Origin: Ciborinia camelliae
Taxonomy: Eukaryota > Ascomycota > Leotiomycetes > Helotiales > Sclerotiniaceae
Assembly (NCBI GenBank): GCA_025890175.1
Contig: JANPYM010000014.1
Location: 1,573,829-1,637,828 of the forward strand
Direction of reading: 5' to 3'
DNA: 64,000 bases
The notes beneath the pieces are model-generated. The model was not told the origin of the DNA, made no database searches, and saw only the letters and a program-made list of their open reading frames with translations. Positions 10,235 through 23,002 of the stretch are shown one piece after another. A program made the position numbers and the translations under genes. Numbering within the stretch: the first letter of the stretch is position 1; every line of letters starts with the position of its first letter.

Positions 10235-12101
10235 CTACTGATCCTCCATCTCCCAATCTTCATCCTCCTCATCCTCATCGTCATACTCCTCCTCCTCATC
10301 CTCCTCCTGAGGAACCGTTGGTAGTCGGGGCCTTAAAAAGGCAGGAGAGCGAGTGTCACGGTGCGACCCGTGTCTTGGCTGCTGCTGATCCACGCCGGAA
10401 CCAGCCTCCCACCCCAACCTACCTCCGGAACCTCCCTCAGAGTACTCGGCACCGGACACAGCTGTTGAAGAAGACGCTGGGTTTGCCAAGCCCATTGTCC
10501 CAACAGCTCGTGCCTCAGCTCCCAGAACAGCCGCTGTAGAAGACGATGGGGTTCCCACGCCCAAAGTCCCAGCAACTCGTCCCGGTCTTGCTGACCGAGT
10601 TACTCTCCTCAATCGACCATTTGATCCACCCAAAGCAGCTCGACGAAGTCTCTCAGCTGCTGCGTCAGCAGTCAGCTTTGAATCTCCCGTCAAGCCCAGT
10701 CTGATTGCGATTCGCTCGCGCTCAACACTGTTGCTTGGACGATCGCTGAGGCAACGAGGTATCCAGCTGCGTAACAGTCCTAATCCACGCAGAATCTGGT
10801 CAGAGATCCTGGTGAAACGTCTGTACGAGCCATAATACTCGCCACGCTCAGTATAGATCTTCGATGCACGACGATGTCTCTCTAATGGTGATAACCTCAC
10901 CATTTGAAGAACATCGGTGTCCGAGAGACCTTCTCCGGTCGACCGAGGGTAACGACGCAACCGAGTTACCTCAGCGTGTGCTCTATTCTCAACAGAGGCA
11001 CTCTTGCGTTTCTTCCCAAGACGCTCTTGAACAACGCCATCCCTGTTGGTGATGGTCTTCTTTCCTCCCCACTGAGCGACCAAATCTGCGTCTGTAACGG
11101 CGGCAGATTGTGGTGGTGATGGTGGTGGTGGTGGTGGTGGTGGTGGAGGTGGTGTAGAAGCACCAACAGGTATGGGCTGCTCAGCGATGGGCTGACGCTC
11201 GACTGCATGTTGTGATTCCAGCATACGGTGTTGTCCCAGAAGAATCTCCCCCAGCTGGTCGAACTGCTCGTTGACCCCACCATTGTCAAGGTTATCGGTA
11301 TGACCTTGTTCGGCCAACATTATCCTGATGACAATGTGTCTTTGATCATGGATTGACAAGGTGGGGTCGCATCGTGGCAGTTCGTGCCTCATGTTGAAAA
11401 AGCTGTCCATCTCAGCTGAACCCCTTGGAACCCAGGATTGAAGAAAGAAGAGTTCTTCCTCGGTAGGTGGTGGTACCAAATTCATGATTAAGGGTCCAGG
11501 CGTGAGTACAAAGTATTCTTCAAGAGCAGCCTCGCGAATATGTGAAGGAGCTAGGGCGTTTGATGGAAGAGGTTGATCGAAGGATTGATTGATTAATTGA
11601 CTGCGAGATGTTGGACTGCTAGAGATTTGACTTTCAAAATACTGGTAATTCTGTCCATTGGATAGATCTTCGGATGGAAGTTGAAAGGAGTACCCAGGCT
11701 CTACATTCTGCGGTGGTAACTCGGGATAGTTTGATCGATCTAAGAAAAATTGTTAGTAAATGCCTGCAAGATTGAAATCGAAGGAAGAATAACTTACAAT
11801 TTGCAGGATTTGAAGTGGTGCCTCTGATGATACCACGCGCAGTAGTAGTTACGTGTCGTTCGAAACTTTGATCGTACTCGTGGTATCTGAATTCTGGCGC
11901 GTTGGCTGCATGCTGTTGTTAATTTTTGAATTTTTGGCTTTGAGGAAGATAATAATTACCTAGATCTGTTTGGTTGTAAAACCCAAATTCTTCCTCTGGT
12001 TCAACTTCTTGTTCTTGGTTGATGAAACACGTTGCCTGGGCAAAATTGTTGTTATGGTCTTCTTGGTGGAGAAGATTAAGAGGGAGATTTTGAGAAGACA
12101 T
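10235..12101 (-). CDS. Hypothetical protein with polyproline run and acidic tail
   Basis: Unrecognised protein of about 584 aa in three exons: 11960-12101, 11798-11905 and 10235-11739. Introns are 11906-11959 (54 nt) and 11740-11797 (58 nt, donor GTAAGT, CTAAC branch, TTAG acceptor), and all phases close. The start ATG at 12101 opens MSSQNLPLNLLHQED. The first 200 residues are Gln/Asn/Glu-rich. The segment YFVLTPGPLIMNLVPPPTEE precedes a run of 11 prolines near the middle. A basic region follows (LGKKRKSAS, LERHRRASKIY) that could carry a nuclear localisation signal. The last 25 residues are almost all Asp/Glu. Exon 3 is clearly richer in G+C than its surroundings. A chromatin or transcription role would be a guess. 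Confidence 0.7.
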
Positions 12102-14558
12102 TTTGTAAAATTGATTTGTGGGCTTCTTGTGGCTTAGGATATTAGTAATCCAGTTCTTTTCATTGGAAATAAGTTAATACATACAAATTGAGTAGAAAGG
12201 TCGGTCGAGGTTGATCTTGTCGTTGTGGTTGTCTTGGTTATCTGGTTACTTTAAAGAGAAAATGAAATTTGAAGATCAGAAAGAGAACTTAAGGAGGATA
12301 TTGTTACTGCTCCGGATATACTATAACCCGGGTAGCCTAGCCGACCCTGTTAGTAGTAGATGAGAGGCGGAAGTTGGATTGAAGTGGCCGACTGAACTAA
12401 TAAGTTTATGGCCAATACACTTCCTCTACTATAGGGCTACACCACACGTGACAGTTGCTAGACGAAGGTGCTTCATTCTCTGATGGTTATGAAACTGACA
12501 TGACAAGGCTAATTCTTTCTCTCTTGTACTCATTAGAGCATACATAGTCTTACAAAGGTTTCAGTAATGGACAACACTTGTCGATATCATCCTAGAGCTT
12601 TGATATTTGAGCTTCTAATTCTGCTATATGATTTTGGCTCTTCTAGTTTGAAGCTTCTGTAGTATTTGCATAGAGTTTTGAATGTAGAGGAAGGATTTTC
12701 TTATTGAAATAGAAGATATTCAACATCAGAATGCCTATTAACATGTGCCAAGAACATTAGCTTGGATGATAGATTTTAAGTTATTGGCTTTGATCTAGGC
12801 AACCGTAAGCTATCTAATCTCCAGTGGCTAGAACTATCTTTTATCATATAGAGAAAACTATAAGCTTTGATAGCTCTGTCCCTAATGCTGTGACTATCTA
12901 TAATCCTCGATTCACGCAGATGAAGCATGCTTCTAGGAATTGGCTGCCAAACTACTTTGATCTGCAGAGTAGCGTATAATCCGTTGACCAGCGAGCTATC
13001 AGCGAGCTTCATATTTCTAATTGAATCACTAGCAGTATAAATTTACCCTCAAAACTTTCCTGGTTTCGTTGATCCGCTATGCTTATTATAGCAGCGAGCT
13101 TTTTATTGGTTCGATGCATCAACCTATAACCCGCAGAGTCATTTCCAAACAGGCCAGTCTGATGAAGGGTAGTAAAACATCTACCGCCCCCTATAGTTCT
13201 CCGATCACTAATTTTATTGTATTCTTGATACCAGCTTTTGCCCCCTCAATTTCCTCCGTTACTGGTATTCTGCTCAAACCCTTCTCTAGTATCTTTAAAA
13301 CAAGTCTATAACTGGTATAATCCTGGACGTCGTTTGCCGTCTCAATGGTGGCTCTGCTTTATTTTACAAAAGTGCATACCAGAATATGATGCGAGGCGAG
13401 TCTAAGGTCATTCATTCTTCATCTCGACGAGTGATCAGCAGATTGTCATGGGGCTGCAGCGTGTTGGTCTTCTCATCCAAGATCGCTATCTCAGTTTCCA
13501 CCTTATCATGCTCGATCCATATTTTGACATTGAAGTGCTGAAACGGTACCTGAGAAAGTACAAGAGATTGGCCCTCGTTAGAGTGGTAGTTATGGCAAAG
13601 CTATTGCCATACTACTTGCAGTACTGCTTATGCTTAAGTCTGTGACGCTTTTCGAACTGCTGGCTACTACTTTGGGCTGCACGCTTGCTGAATCCGGCCC
13701 CCGCGTCTCGCACAATCTCAACTGGGTGCAGATCAGGAGCACGGCTATCGTCTGCTCATCATTTTAGCCTAGGAGAACTTCATTTTAGCTGTGCGATTAT
13801 TTTCGCGTAAGGTGTTCTGTTCCGGGGGATAGGCACTTCTGACTCGCCATAACTCTCGGTGGGTATGGCCTAGGACGAAAAGGATGAACAGTGGATAAAT
13901 ATATCCATTTTCCAGAGAGGAGGCCATGTCGAAGATCAAAGCTTAGGGACTCTCCGGCATCCACAAGGTCTTGATCCTGTTGAAATTAGAGCTCACAATG
14001 CGGGTCTTTTTCTCGAAATCTTCAGATTACACTCCTTTGACTAGCTCTCCAAGCCTACAATTCATTATGTCAATCCTGTGGATCTACTCGGCATCAATGT
14101 CAACATCTCCAGATTTTCTTCTCCATACTAGCCAAAAAACATTACCGTGTACTGGAGCCAGCAGGGCCTCTACAACTAGGTGCTAGATCTCTGGGGGTTT
14201 GAAAAGCTATTTCCTATGTTTGTCCTGGCACTCAGAGTACCAAGAGGTTTACGAAGAAATACTGCCACCTATCAACGTTTTATACGCAGGCTTCCTCGGA
14301 TGCTTTGCCCGACGGAATAAGCTAAAGAAATAGAACCATGATACAGTGCTGGCGGAGATGGTACTGAAGAATTAGCAGGTCACCTCTGTCCATGCGGTTG
14401 ATGTCACGATGATGATGTCAATAATTCACAGAAATCTTTGGTAAGTGACCCACCTACATTTGCTTCAAAGTTTCCTTCGCGATAGGGACCACTGAACACG
14501 TTCCCTACGCCTACATAGACGACAATGTTCATTCAAACTTCTACCTTTTACGCCCACA

Positions 14559-15165
14559 CTATTTTCTCTGTAGCTCCAAAGACCTTGATGATACTTGCTT
14601 TCTACCTTGAGGACTCGTCATCCACGCATCCCACGTCTCCTTGATCTGAACCCGCCGCTCCAGAGGATCAGAGTTTTGTAGGTTGCACGTTACATACACC
14701 CAATGTAACGTCTGGAGCAATAACCATATTGATATAAACGGAACAACCCACTTTAACGGTTGCCGATAAACATTGATCGCTTTCAACACACCAAATAGAT
14801 GCGCAACTAAGTTTCTGCCACCCTTCTACCTCCCTAACCGCAAGAGCTTATGGGAGATTAGATCTATTGCCACCTGCTTGTTGCCTATTGTCTCTCAAAC
14901 ACGAGACATACTCTTCGATTGGCAGCAGCTGCTGTGATAGGTGGAAGCTGTGGCCATCAACTCCCTCAAGCAATGCCTTGATATAGTCGGTGGCGTGCAA
15001 TGAGATTAGTATATGGGAGATTTCTCCCGGCGTCAACGGAACGGCAAATGACACACACATTGAACTTGGGAATCGAAAAGACTCTAGAAACGCGTCAATG
15101 CCGACGTTAATATAGTCATGGAGCCTGCTCGTACGCACGGGGATGAGAGAAGAGAACCATACCAT
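14559..15165 (-). pseudogene. Possible decayed gene
   Basis: Two minus-strand frames (14848-15165 and 14559-14789) have protein-like composition. The second contains a hydrophobic stretch, WVVPFISIWLLLQTLHWV, that could span a membrane. They are separated by stops and lie in different frames, and no convincing intron joins them. No family is recognised. Chance open frames are the alternative. Confidence 0.22.
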
Positions 15166-16503
15166 GCCTATTAGAATCAGTCAAAGTTCAAATATTCATC
15201 AGGGTCACTATATCAAGGGCAGCCGTATCTTGACCGGAGTCCCTTTGACACTCTATGCCTCAGCGAACAACCTAATGTTGAAAAGGACGGAAAAATTCAT
15301 GGTGATGCTGAGATTTGGCTCTTGTATTATTTTAATTGGATGTTTCGGTCTCTGGTTATGGCGAAAAATATTGGATATTGAATTTCCGAGGAGCGAAACA
15401 ACAAGTCTTTGAATAATAAAACTTCTGTAGTAGAACGACTTCATTGCACCCCCCCCCCCAATGGATAGTTATTATTATGGGCCTCTAAACCTGACTGAGC
15501 GGGGGAAGAAAGGTATTTTTCTTGCATGTCTCTATGTCCTTCCTTATACCCGGAAGCACCAACTTGTTCACCCCAGGGAATGAAAGTCCACAGTATGCTT
15601 AGAATATAAAGAACTACCGAGTACCCCTGAGAATAACCAATAGGCTATAACTAATAGGCTACTAGTTATAGACCGCATTAGGTCTCGAATATTTAGTCAG
15701 ATAGTCTGAGCCGCAATCTACTCATAATAAAACATGAATAAGCGATCAAATCCACAACCAGATCCCTTGCGCTGGAGACAGACAATCATAGAAATTTTCA
15801 ACTCATCTTGTCTTTGTGATACTGAAATATATATTCTCCGGGTGCTAATAATAAGGCAGCATTACCAAAAGGTTAATAAATAGCCGAAGCTGAAAAGCCG
15901 AATAAGCTGACAGTTGAGGTGGCGTATTAGTGCTACAATACTTCATACAAAAAAGAAAAAGAAATAATTGCCGAGGAAGAACAAAGCTTGAAAATGCATC
16001 AGCAGAGGGAATCTGAATTGGGAAATCATACGAAAAACTGACACATGCTACAAATCATTACAGGGTAGGAAGCTTGTTAGAAGAGCGCGCGAGACGATGG
16101 GCAACTACTCGCACATAATACTAAAACTAGGTAGATTTGTATCGAAGTCTCTTCGATTCTGATATCTAAGCGGCTGCTTAGTATCACATGAGAGCTACAT
16201 TGATCCTAATGCTGATTGATCCCGGCCTCGATAGCTTAGTATAGATGGTGGTTGGGGAGGTCTAAACGGTTGATCTTTCTACTAAATCTAGCACTCCAGC
16301 GCCCGCAGACCAATAATGACTGGCTGTAGTACTTTTAGCCTATGAAAATTTCGGCTTTTGCTACCTAGATATGTATGATATGGAAACGAGGCTATACCCG
16401 CTTCAGGCGTCGAAAATAGAGAAACGGTGAGGAAAAGTATTTAAAGGCCATATCGCCCACCGAGATATCCAGCTTCCGGCGAGTTGATATTCAAACCCTC
16501 CCT

Positions 16504-16510
16504 TATAAAA
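16504..16510 (+). promoter_or_regulatory. TATA-like box
   Basis: TATAAAA lies 50 nt upstream of the ATG at 16560, a normal distance for a fungal core promoter with a short 5' leader. Confidence 0.4.
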
Positions 16511-16559
16511 CCATCGCAAGATCATTTTGACCAACTGCTCGAATTCGACCACGAACACT

Positions 16560-17111
16560 ATGAAGTTATCGCTTACTCCCGTTGTCCTTGCTGCCATTGG
16601 TGTCAAGTTGGCGCACGCCTCAGGCACCGTGCAGCTATGGCATCACACCGACTTAACTACTCCGGCGGATGGTTACCAGAGTATTGAAATAAGTGACCAT
16701 CAGATTGATGGTAGTGGGCATTGTTGTAAGTTTAGAGTGGCGGATTATCTATGCGTGATATATTACAGTTCACTAATACTTGGGTCATTTCAAATTCGCA
16801 GTCTCCGACGAAATCCACGCCGACTTGAATAACCAAATTCACTCGGCCTCGATCATGGGAGATATACATTGCGTTTTCTTCGCGTAAGTCATACGGACTG
16901 ACCGAAAAAATGTTTTACTGTCCTACGTGCTAACCCTAGATATCATAGACATAAGGGCTGTAGTGGACACCACACCAACACACTTTCCGGTCACATTCCC
17001 GACTTCAATCATGTCTGCAGCGGTGGCTGGCAGAAACGAATCTCCTCCTTCAAGTGCCGCCAAGGAACTGACAATAGTTGGTACGGAGGCGAAACTGTGC
17101 GTTGCACCTAA
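16560..17111 (+). CDS. Small secreted cysteine-rich protein
   Basis: Three exons, 16560-16725, 16802-16883 and 16949-17111, encode 136 aa. Introns have GTAAGT donors, and the second has CTAAC 14 nt before its acceptor. An upstream CTAG acceptor lies too close to the branch site and would add three residues. Residues 1-20 (MKLSLTPVVLAAIGVKLAHA) look like a signal peptide ending in AHA. The mature part has six cysteines (near 55, 79, 87, 106, 119 and 135), enough for three disulphides. The segment CVFFAHKGCSG and the Gly/His/Ser-rich spacing recall fungal small secreted proteins with a crystallin-like fold, but that is only a resemblance. No single frame is long, so ORF scans would miss it. Host interaction or antimicrobial roles are possible guesses. 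Confidence 0.75.
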
Positions 17112-19779
17112 GCGTTGCATAACCCTGCTGAAGGATGGGTGTTGATTGCGGCTATCATGCCCTCGGATTTCCCTCGTTTTGTATCCGCCATTGAGCTTTG
17201 CAGGCATTGCAAAATGACCATTAGATTCTAAGCACGCTCTTTCTCGAATTACCCACCTTAGGTAGTCTTAGACAATCAAGCTTTTTCAACCCCATGATTC
17301 TCGACATGCTGCTATAGTTCATTTCAACAACACTCTTGGGTATAGTTTACATAGCTAATGGTCATATGCCTATATTGGCTCATATTGTACCATGGGCAAC
17401 TATAAAATGGGAAATATATATGGAAATATATATGTGGTTCAAAGGCGTTTGTTATTTCATTCATGCTATGCTGAGCTCGAGACTATCGCACGGCAAATTT
17501 GAAGGTGATGCAGAAGTTCGAGGTCAAAATAAGGTTTGGAGGGGGAAGCGCACAGGTGTAAAACTGACGCAAGTGGGGTTTGTCTCGGGTAAGATGAATA
17601 TGGTAGATTCGAAAATCGTATGAACCAAAATTGAGATATAGTTGGTCTCGCAAAACTTCAGAAAGTCGAAGGAGGAGTAGAAGGAGAAGGCGTGGGTGAT
17701 ATAAGGACAGGGTTTTCAACTAGGGCTACTCAAAGGATTCTGTCAACCCCGGTTCCCCAACTTTCGTCTGTAATCCACCCCTATTTGTCATTTCTGCTTT
17801 GTGCGGGGTGGGGGTAGTGTAGGAATACCAATACCCGACTTTTATAAGTAATATGATACTGATTATATTTGTTTTGATTAGTTGTTGATTGAAGCTACTC
17901 TCACTTGCAGATTGAAGCGGGAATGTTTTACATAAATATAATATATCTAATCTAAAGTCATATGCCAATACTCACGCGTATTTTGATAACTGCTTTGGAG
18001 CGCTAGCTAGTATTTCATTTGCACAAAGCCTATATCTGGACGGATTAAATTGCAGTCTTTCATCCCAACCCTAACTCGTTTCATTGTTTTGAGGGATTAG
18101 TCTAATGATATGAGGTTATCCTCAAGTAAGACTCCCCAATCTTTATTTTCACTGCTGTAACCGCAGTAATTGTATGTCTGGATGAATTTTGGCTTCTTCA
18201 GATCTGTGATTTAAAGTTTCAGACCACATGATGTCTGTATTCTGTTTATCATGATATCTTTTGGTTTGCCCTGCTCACAAACACACCTCCTTGGCCAGTT
18301 AGTTATTCCCATTAATTAATGAAATGCCTTGCCCAACTGGACGACTATCTAGTGGCTCGCACTATCCATGAACTAGCGGTCTAGTTTGAAAATCTCATAT
18401 TTACAGTCTAAGATCATACACTCTCAAACACTGTAGAATCCTCAACTAATTTATGGGTTCATGTCGAACCCTGAGATCTTATTCAACGGAGTGACACTAC
18501 CAGCGATACAGAAAGTTAAAACGACTGCGGAATACATTAAACATAAATAGTATAGCTTCCACGATAGAACCAAGACAGCTTTTTATAATCCAGCACGATC
18601 GTATCGTGCCATCCTATGCTGTACGTCATGCTGTCATTAGCCCTATAGTTTCTAGTTTCCGAAACAATACTCAGCTACAAGGTAGTCTATACATCTATCA
18701 TTTGATATACAAGCCACTTTTGGTGACATTCTCTTTCCTAACCGTAGCGATTTTAGCATGCATCACATCAGTGTATGAGATAATGTTCGAAATTAGCATC
18801 TCTTGAAGTTTCCCAAAAATTTCCCGTTGGCAGTATATTAAATTCTCATTAGTTAAAAACACATACAACTCACGATAGAAATCTTTCTGGGAGCATGGTA
18901 GAATCTAGATGTCTTCTCGATACAAATTGTGAAAGGCCTAGATGTAAGGTCTGACTAGAATGCTTTACTTCGCTTGATGAGTCAGCCATTCCCCACCTTA
19001 CCCCTCTTGGGATAGCAACTCCAGTTGACGTAATCGCACTCTTTCAGGTATATATAACTATGGAGAAACATAGGAATGTAAAATAGAGCTTAATTAACCT
19101 GCGAAAAACCAATAACTATTGAATTCCAAGGTTTTAGCTCTGGGTAATTTTTGTTTCATTGTCGCCCGTAAAACGTGAGCAGCCGGACCCCCAAGATGGC
19201 ATTAAACAAGACTTACATCAACCAAGCGGAATGAAAATAGAAGTATTCGATGGCCAGCTGAGAAAAAGAGGAACTCGTTGTTTAACCCGACTTCCTGAGG
19301 TTGCAAGGTCAATGTATCGGGGGTTTGCTTTTGGGAAAGAGGGCGGGATGATATGGGAGCACACCTTTACAGCAAAGTTATGCACTGCTACGTTGGTATC
19401 ACAAGAAGATGGCTATGGGTTCATATTCTTCATATCAAAAGAAAAGAATCTAAAATTCCTCCACTCCCTTTCCTCCTCAAATACGTATCCTTGAAATAAG
19501 TCTTAGACTTATATTGGGATACTCCTTGCGATGGTAAAATACCATATTGAACATTGAGAAGGGAGTCTAGAATGTGGAAGTGACACAAGGTTGGTAAAAG
19601 ATACAGCAACGTGATATAATATGAGAGAGAAAATCAAAATGAGTATCATTCCGCAATCCTAAAACATTCATCCTCCTGCCTGCAAAGGATTGTGGGTAGT
19701 AAACACTTAAACAAAAAAGCAGAGCGAAATTGAACAACAAGATCTCCCATGATTATATCCTACCCCAATCTAATCCAAT
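17112..19779. other. 2.7-kb region, no gene supported
   Basis: AT-rich sequence with scattered short frames. The frame at 17483-17719 (minus) owes its leucine run to CTC/CTT repeats. Frames at 18606 and 19159 have no splice context or recognisable motif. 19500-19780 is probably the 3' flank of the minus-strand gene ending at 19780. Confidence 0.45.
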
Positions 19780-20228
19780 CTAGTTCGTCGATTGATTCCC
19801 GCAGATACTCCAATCGTCACCGGCCTGCTGTTGATGATAACCATAACTGTTTGAGCCCTCAGAACCAGTGTTGTTCGATGGGGTTCCGACGCTGCCGATT
19901 GGGTTCCAGGGAGCCTGCTGAGAAGTTTCGGCAGCCCAACGATCCATTGGTGACATTGATGCAGTGCTGGCAGCTGGGTAAGAGGCGGAGGACTGCTGGG
20001 TCTGGGTTTGAGTGGCACCATTGTTGCTGGACCAGGCACGGTTGACCTCTGTATACTGAGTCTGCTGATATTGGTTGGTCCATTGTCCCATGGCTGTATG
20101 CTGAGGTGTGTACGCGTTTGTTTGAGCTTGAGATTGAGCCCCCTAAGAGTTTTTAGTAATGTGAATCAATTATGGAATGATTAACAAACCTGGTTGGTTG
20201 ATTGATTGTTATTTGTAGGATTGGCCAT
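19780..20228 (-). CDS. Q/N/S/T-rich hypothetical protein
   Basis: Two exons, 20190-20228 and 19780-20142, encode 133 aa. The 47-nt intron (20143-20189) has donor GTTTGT and acceptor TTAG and joins in phase 0. The ATG at 20228 opens MANPTNNNQSTNQ, followed by GAQSQAQTNAYTPQ. The whole protein is low in charged residues and rich in Gln, Asn, Ser and Thr, with two Trp-Asn/Trp-Ala motifs (MDRWAAE, APWNPIG). No domain or signal peptide is seen. It may be largely disordered. An alternative is a start at the internal ATG at 20091, which would drop exon 1. Confidence 0.55.
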
Positions 20229-23002
20229 TGTGATGGTGTTAGAGTATGTCTTAATCGATAGTTCCTCGGAATATGTTTGGTGTAATTATCCGACTGAAGG
20301 GCTACACTCTCTGGTATTTGTCAAATTGCAAATCTCAAAGTTGCTTCAAACAATAAATGTAGTGGTTCCGACAATATGAAAGGGTTGTTGTAGTTGATGG
20401 AGATATTATAGTCGACGGAGATGTTGGGGAGCCACAGCAACAGTATGGTTTTCTTATGGCTTCGTGTGGTCCGGTATGACTCGGTATGGCTAGTATAGTT
20501 TGGTGTATGTTTTGTTGGCAATGGTATTGTTTCTCACATGTGTTGCGTCAACGGTTGATTGGGTGTGAAACTGTTAAGGAGAAAGCGTTGGAGTTCGAGG
20601 GGAAATTGAGAGGAAAATAGATGTTCTTATACAAAAATGAATTCTCTCTACCCGACCTTTCATCAACCTTTCGCCCACCTTGTGAACCAGACAAACTTCA
20701 ATGGACTCACATTGAAGTATGGGACTTCTGTCACTGCCAGGTCCTAATAGAATATGACTTTGCCTACCATTTGATTGCAGGCCACTTGACGGTCACTTGG
20801 CAGCCACTTGGCCGAGAATTGGACAGAGCAGAAACAGTCATAACAAAGACACTTGCCACTATCCCATACTGTTGGGGACTTTTGATCCTGGCTTGAATTC
20901 CGCCATAACACCACAGCCAGTATCATCAAGCTAGAATGTCTTTGATATGGTTATGCCTATTATTCGGCAGAATCATGCAGGGGAATTGCGAACACCTTGC
21001 CGAGATCAAATTATGGATTCAAAACTGGTATTCCAGATCACATTGCTGTAGGGTACTTTTGGTAAGGAAGTTCGCAATGTCAAAATTCCTTAGCCATGTA
21101 TCTCCGGTTACAAGGGGTGCCGGTAAGTTTATGTGGGGGAACTTTGTGGTGGTGTGGCACCAACTGTAAACTTATTACTGCGACGCTAATGCAAGGGAAC
21201 TTCGAAGCAGGCACCACCTCAAACCCAATCCAGCATGGACTTTCAATCTGGAAATCAAACATTCATAGTCGTTTTTCAACAAAAATATGAACGCTTTACA
21301 ACCTAAGACGCGATAGCAATAAGCAAGTGCGATCTCAAATTTCTGGTGGCATGGATGGTTTTCCAACCACTCAGGTTGTGGGCTTTGCTACAGCCTTAGA
21401 TCACACAACAGCTGTGAATTGCGAAGAGAATTCCGCCGCAATCCAGTCTCAATCTCGCTCCCAATCCATATAGTCTACCTTGATGCGCAAAAAGCCATGG
21501 TGAGAAAAGTTGGTCAAAGTTCCATTCTCCGACGAGACAACAACGAATTGAATCAAGGTAGGGTATCTGGACTAGTGTTTGATCGGGCAGGAAAAATCAA
21601 AGAAATGAATGTTCAATCTGAATTAAAGCGTAAAGCACTATCTCCAATCATCACAAGGGGAAGAAATCGCTGCAAAGAGAGACCCTTGACCTTTTAATTG
21701 GGCATCGGTAGATGAACCAAATTCCCCAGGATTCAGCCGATTGTTCGAGTATCTGGATCTAGAGTGTGATAATGACGTGACAGCTCTTGATCTTGACGAT
21801 GCCCTACTGAAGAATATGCTTGTTCCAGTGAGAAGCCGATCATTATCCATCCGTACAGAGACACTGAGACAAGGATCAAGTAGAAGGCTTATTAGTTTTA
21901 TAGGAAGGCTAAGGTGTTCGAGAGATGGAATCTCTCGACTAAATACAAGTATGTGGATGCCTTAGAAACCAGGCATAAACAATCCTCACAACACAGAGGA
22001 AGTCTCGGCGTTTGAGAGCCAGAGCCAATCAGCTGTATTCATGTAATGATAGCTAGAGACTCGCCCAGTTTGTTGCAGAAATTCGTGGAGAGATCTCTGT
22101 TTTCCTTTATTCTAATGACTTTGCTGAATGTATTGTTTCACATAACTTCAAGATATAAAATAAACCCAAGAATCAAGCATCGCTCATTGTTGAACTGCAG
22201 TCTGGACTGTCAAAAACCCTGAGCGCAACACATGTTGAGAAGTCTATAACCTTAATCGTTCAATTCAAACACGCAACGAACTATAAATTCAGTCTTTGTA
22301 TACAAAAAGGATTATGGAATAGCCTTCGATAAACAGAATAGCCAAACATTCTCGAAAACACTATATGAAGAAGTTTCACGTGATCAAACGAGAACGTTCA
22401 CATGACAATCGTGCGTCTCGTGTCAATGAAGCCTGGACATCATACATCAACAATTTCATGCCACACATGGATAACTTCATCGCTGTTGTACAGAATACAG
22501 TCAGATCTTACCCTTGCCATGCGAATGACCAAGGTCCTAAGTGGGAGGGACTTTTGTTCTCATCCAGTCAGTTGTTATATTAAGGTTACATCCAGCCTTG
22601 CGGAACACTCTCACTGCATCGCTGCAATTATAGCGACCTACTTTCACTGCTAGATAGCTTATGCACGGGTAGGCTTTTCCTATTTGGTGATGCAATATAT
22701 TGATAATACGATGTACTCGGGAAAGCCCGATACGGCAAGGGAATTTTGGCCAACTAAAGATATGCACTGCGAGGCTGGCCTGGATTGGAATGTTGATAAG
22801 TAGGAGTGTTTCATTTTTCTGTCTTCTTCATTGCAATCTCAAGCGCAAACCCGACTCCTCAACCAACTATTACCGTATCGCATGAACACAATCTTTTTCT
22901 TTCTGGCAAACCTCCTACGACCCATAATCATACCTTGTGAAGCATCTTTCGTTATCTATCATTCAAGAGTCTTCAAGGTTACCAAATACCCATCTCAACA
23001 GC
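20229..23002. other. 2.8-kb region, no gene supported
   Basis: Upstream flank of the 19780-20228 gene, then AT-rich sequence with short frames on both strands (20621-20896, 21419-21697, 22365-22583). None has recognisable motifs or a chain of splice sites. TCACGTGA occurs at 22376-22383. The last 100 bases are probably the leader of the Clr5 gene. Confidence 0.45.

Larger units (their letters stand above)
12102..16559. other. 4.4-kb region without an intact gene
   Basis: No intact gene could be assembled. 12102-12470 is probably the promoter of the minus-strand gene ending at 10235, with CACGTG at 12445-12450. From 12.5 to 15.5 kb there are many short frames on both strands, none with splice sites that chain together. 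The most protein-like are minus frames at 14559-15165. 15454-15461 is a C run. 15.5-16.4 kb is AT-rich with no coding signal. The pattern fits an old, decayed gene or element, but I cannot name a family. Confidence 0.45.
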
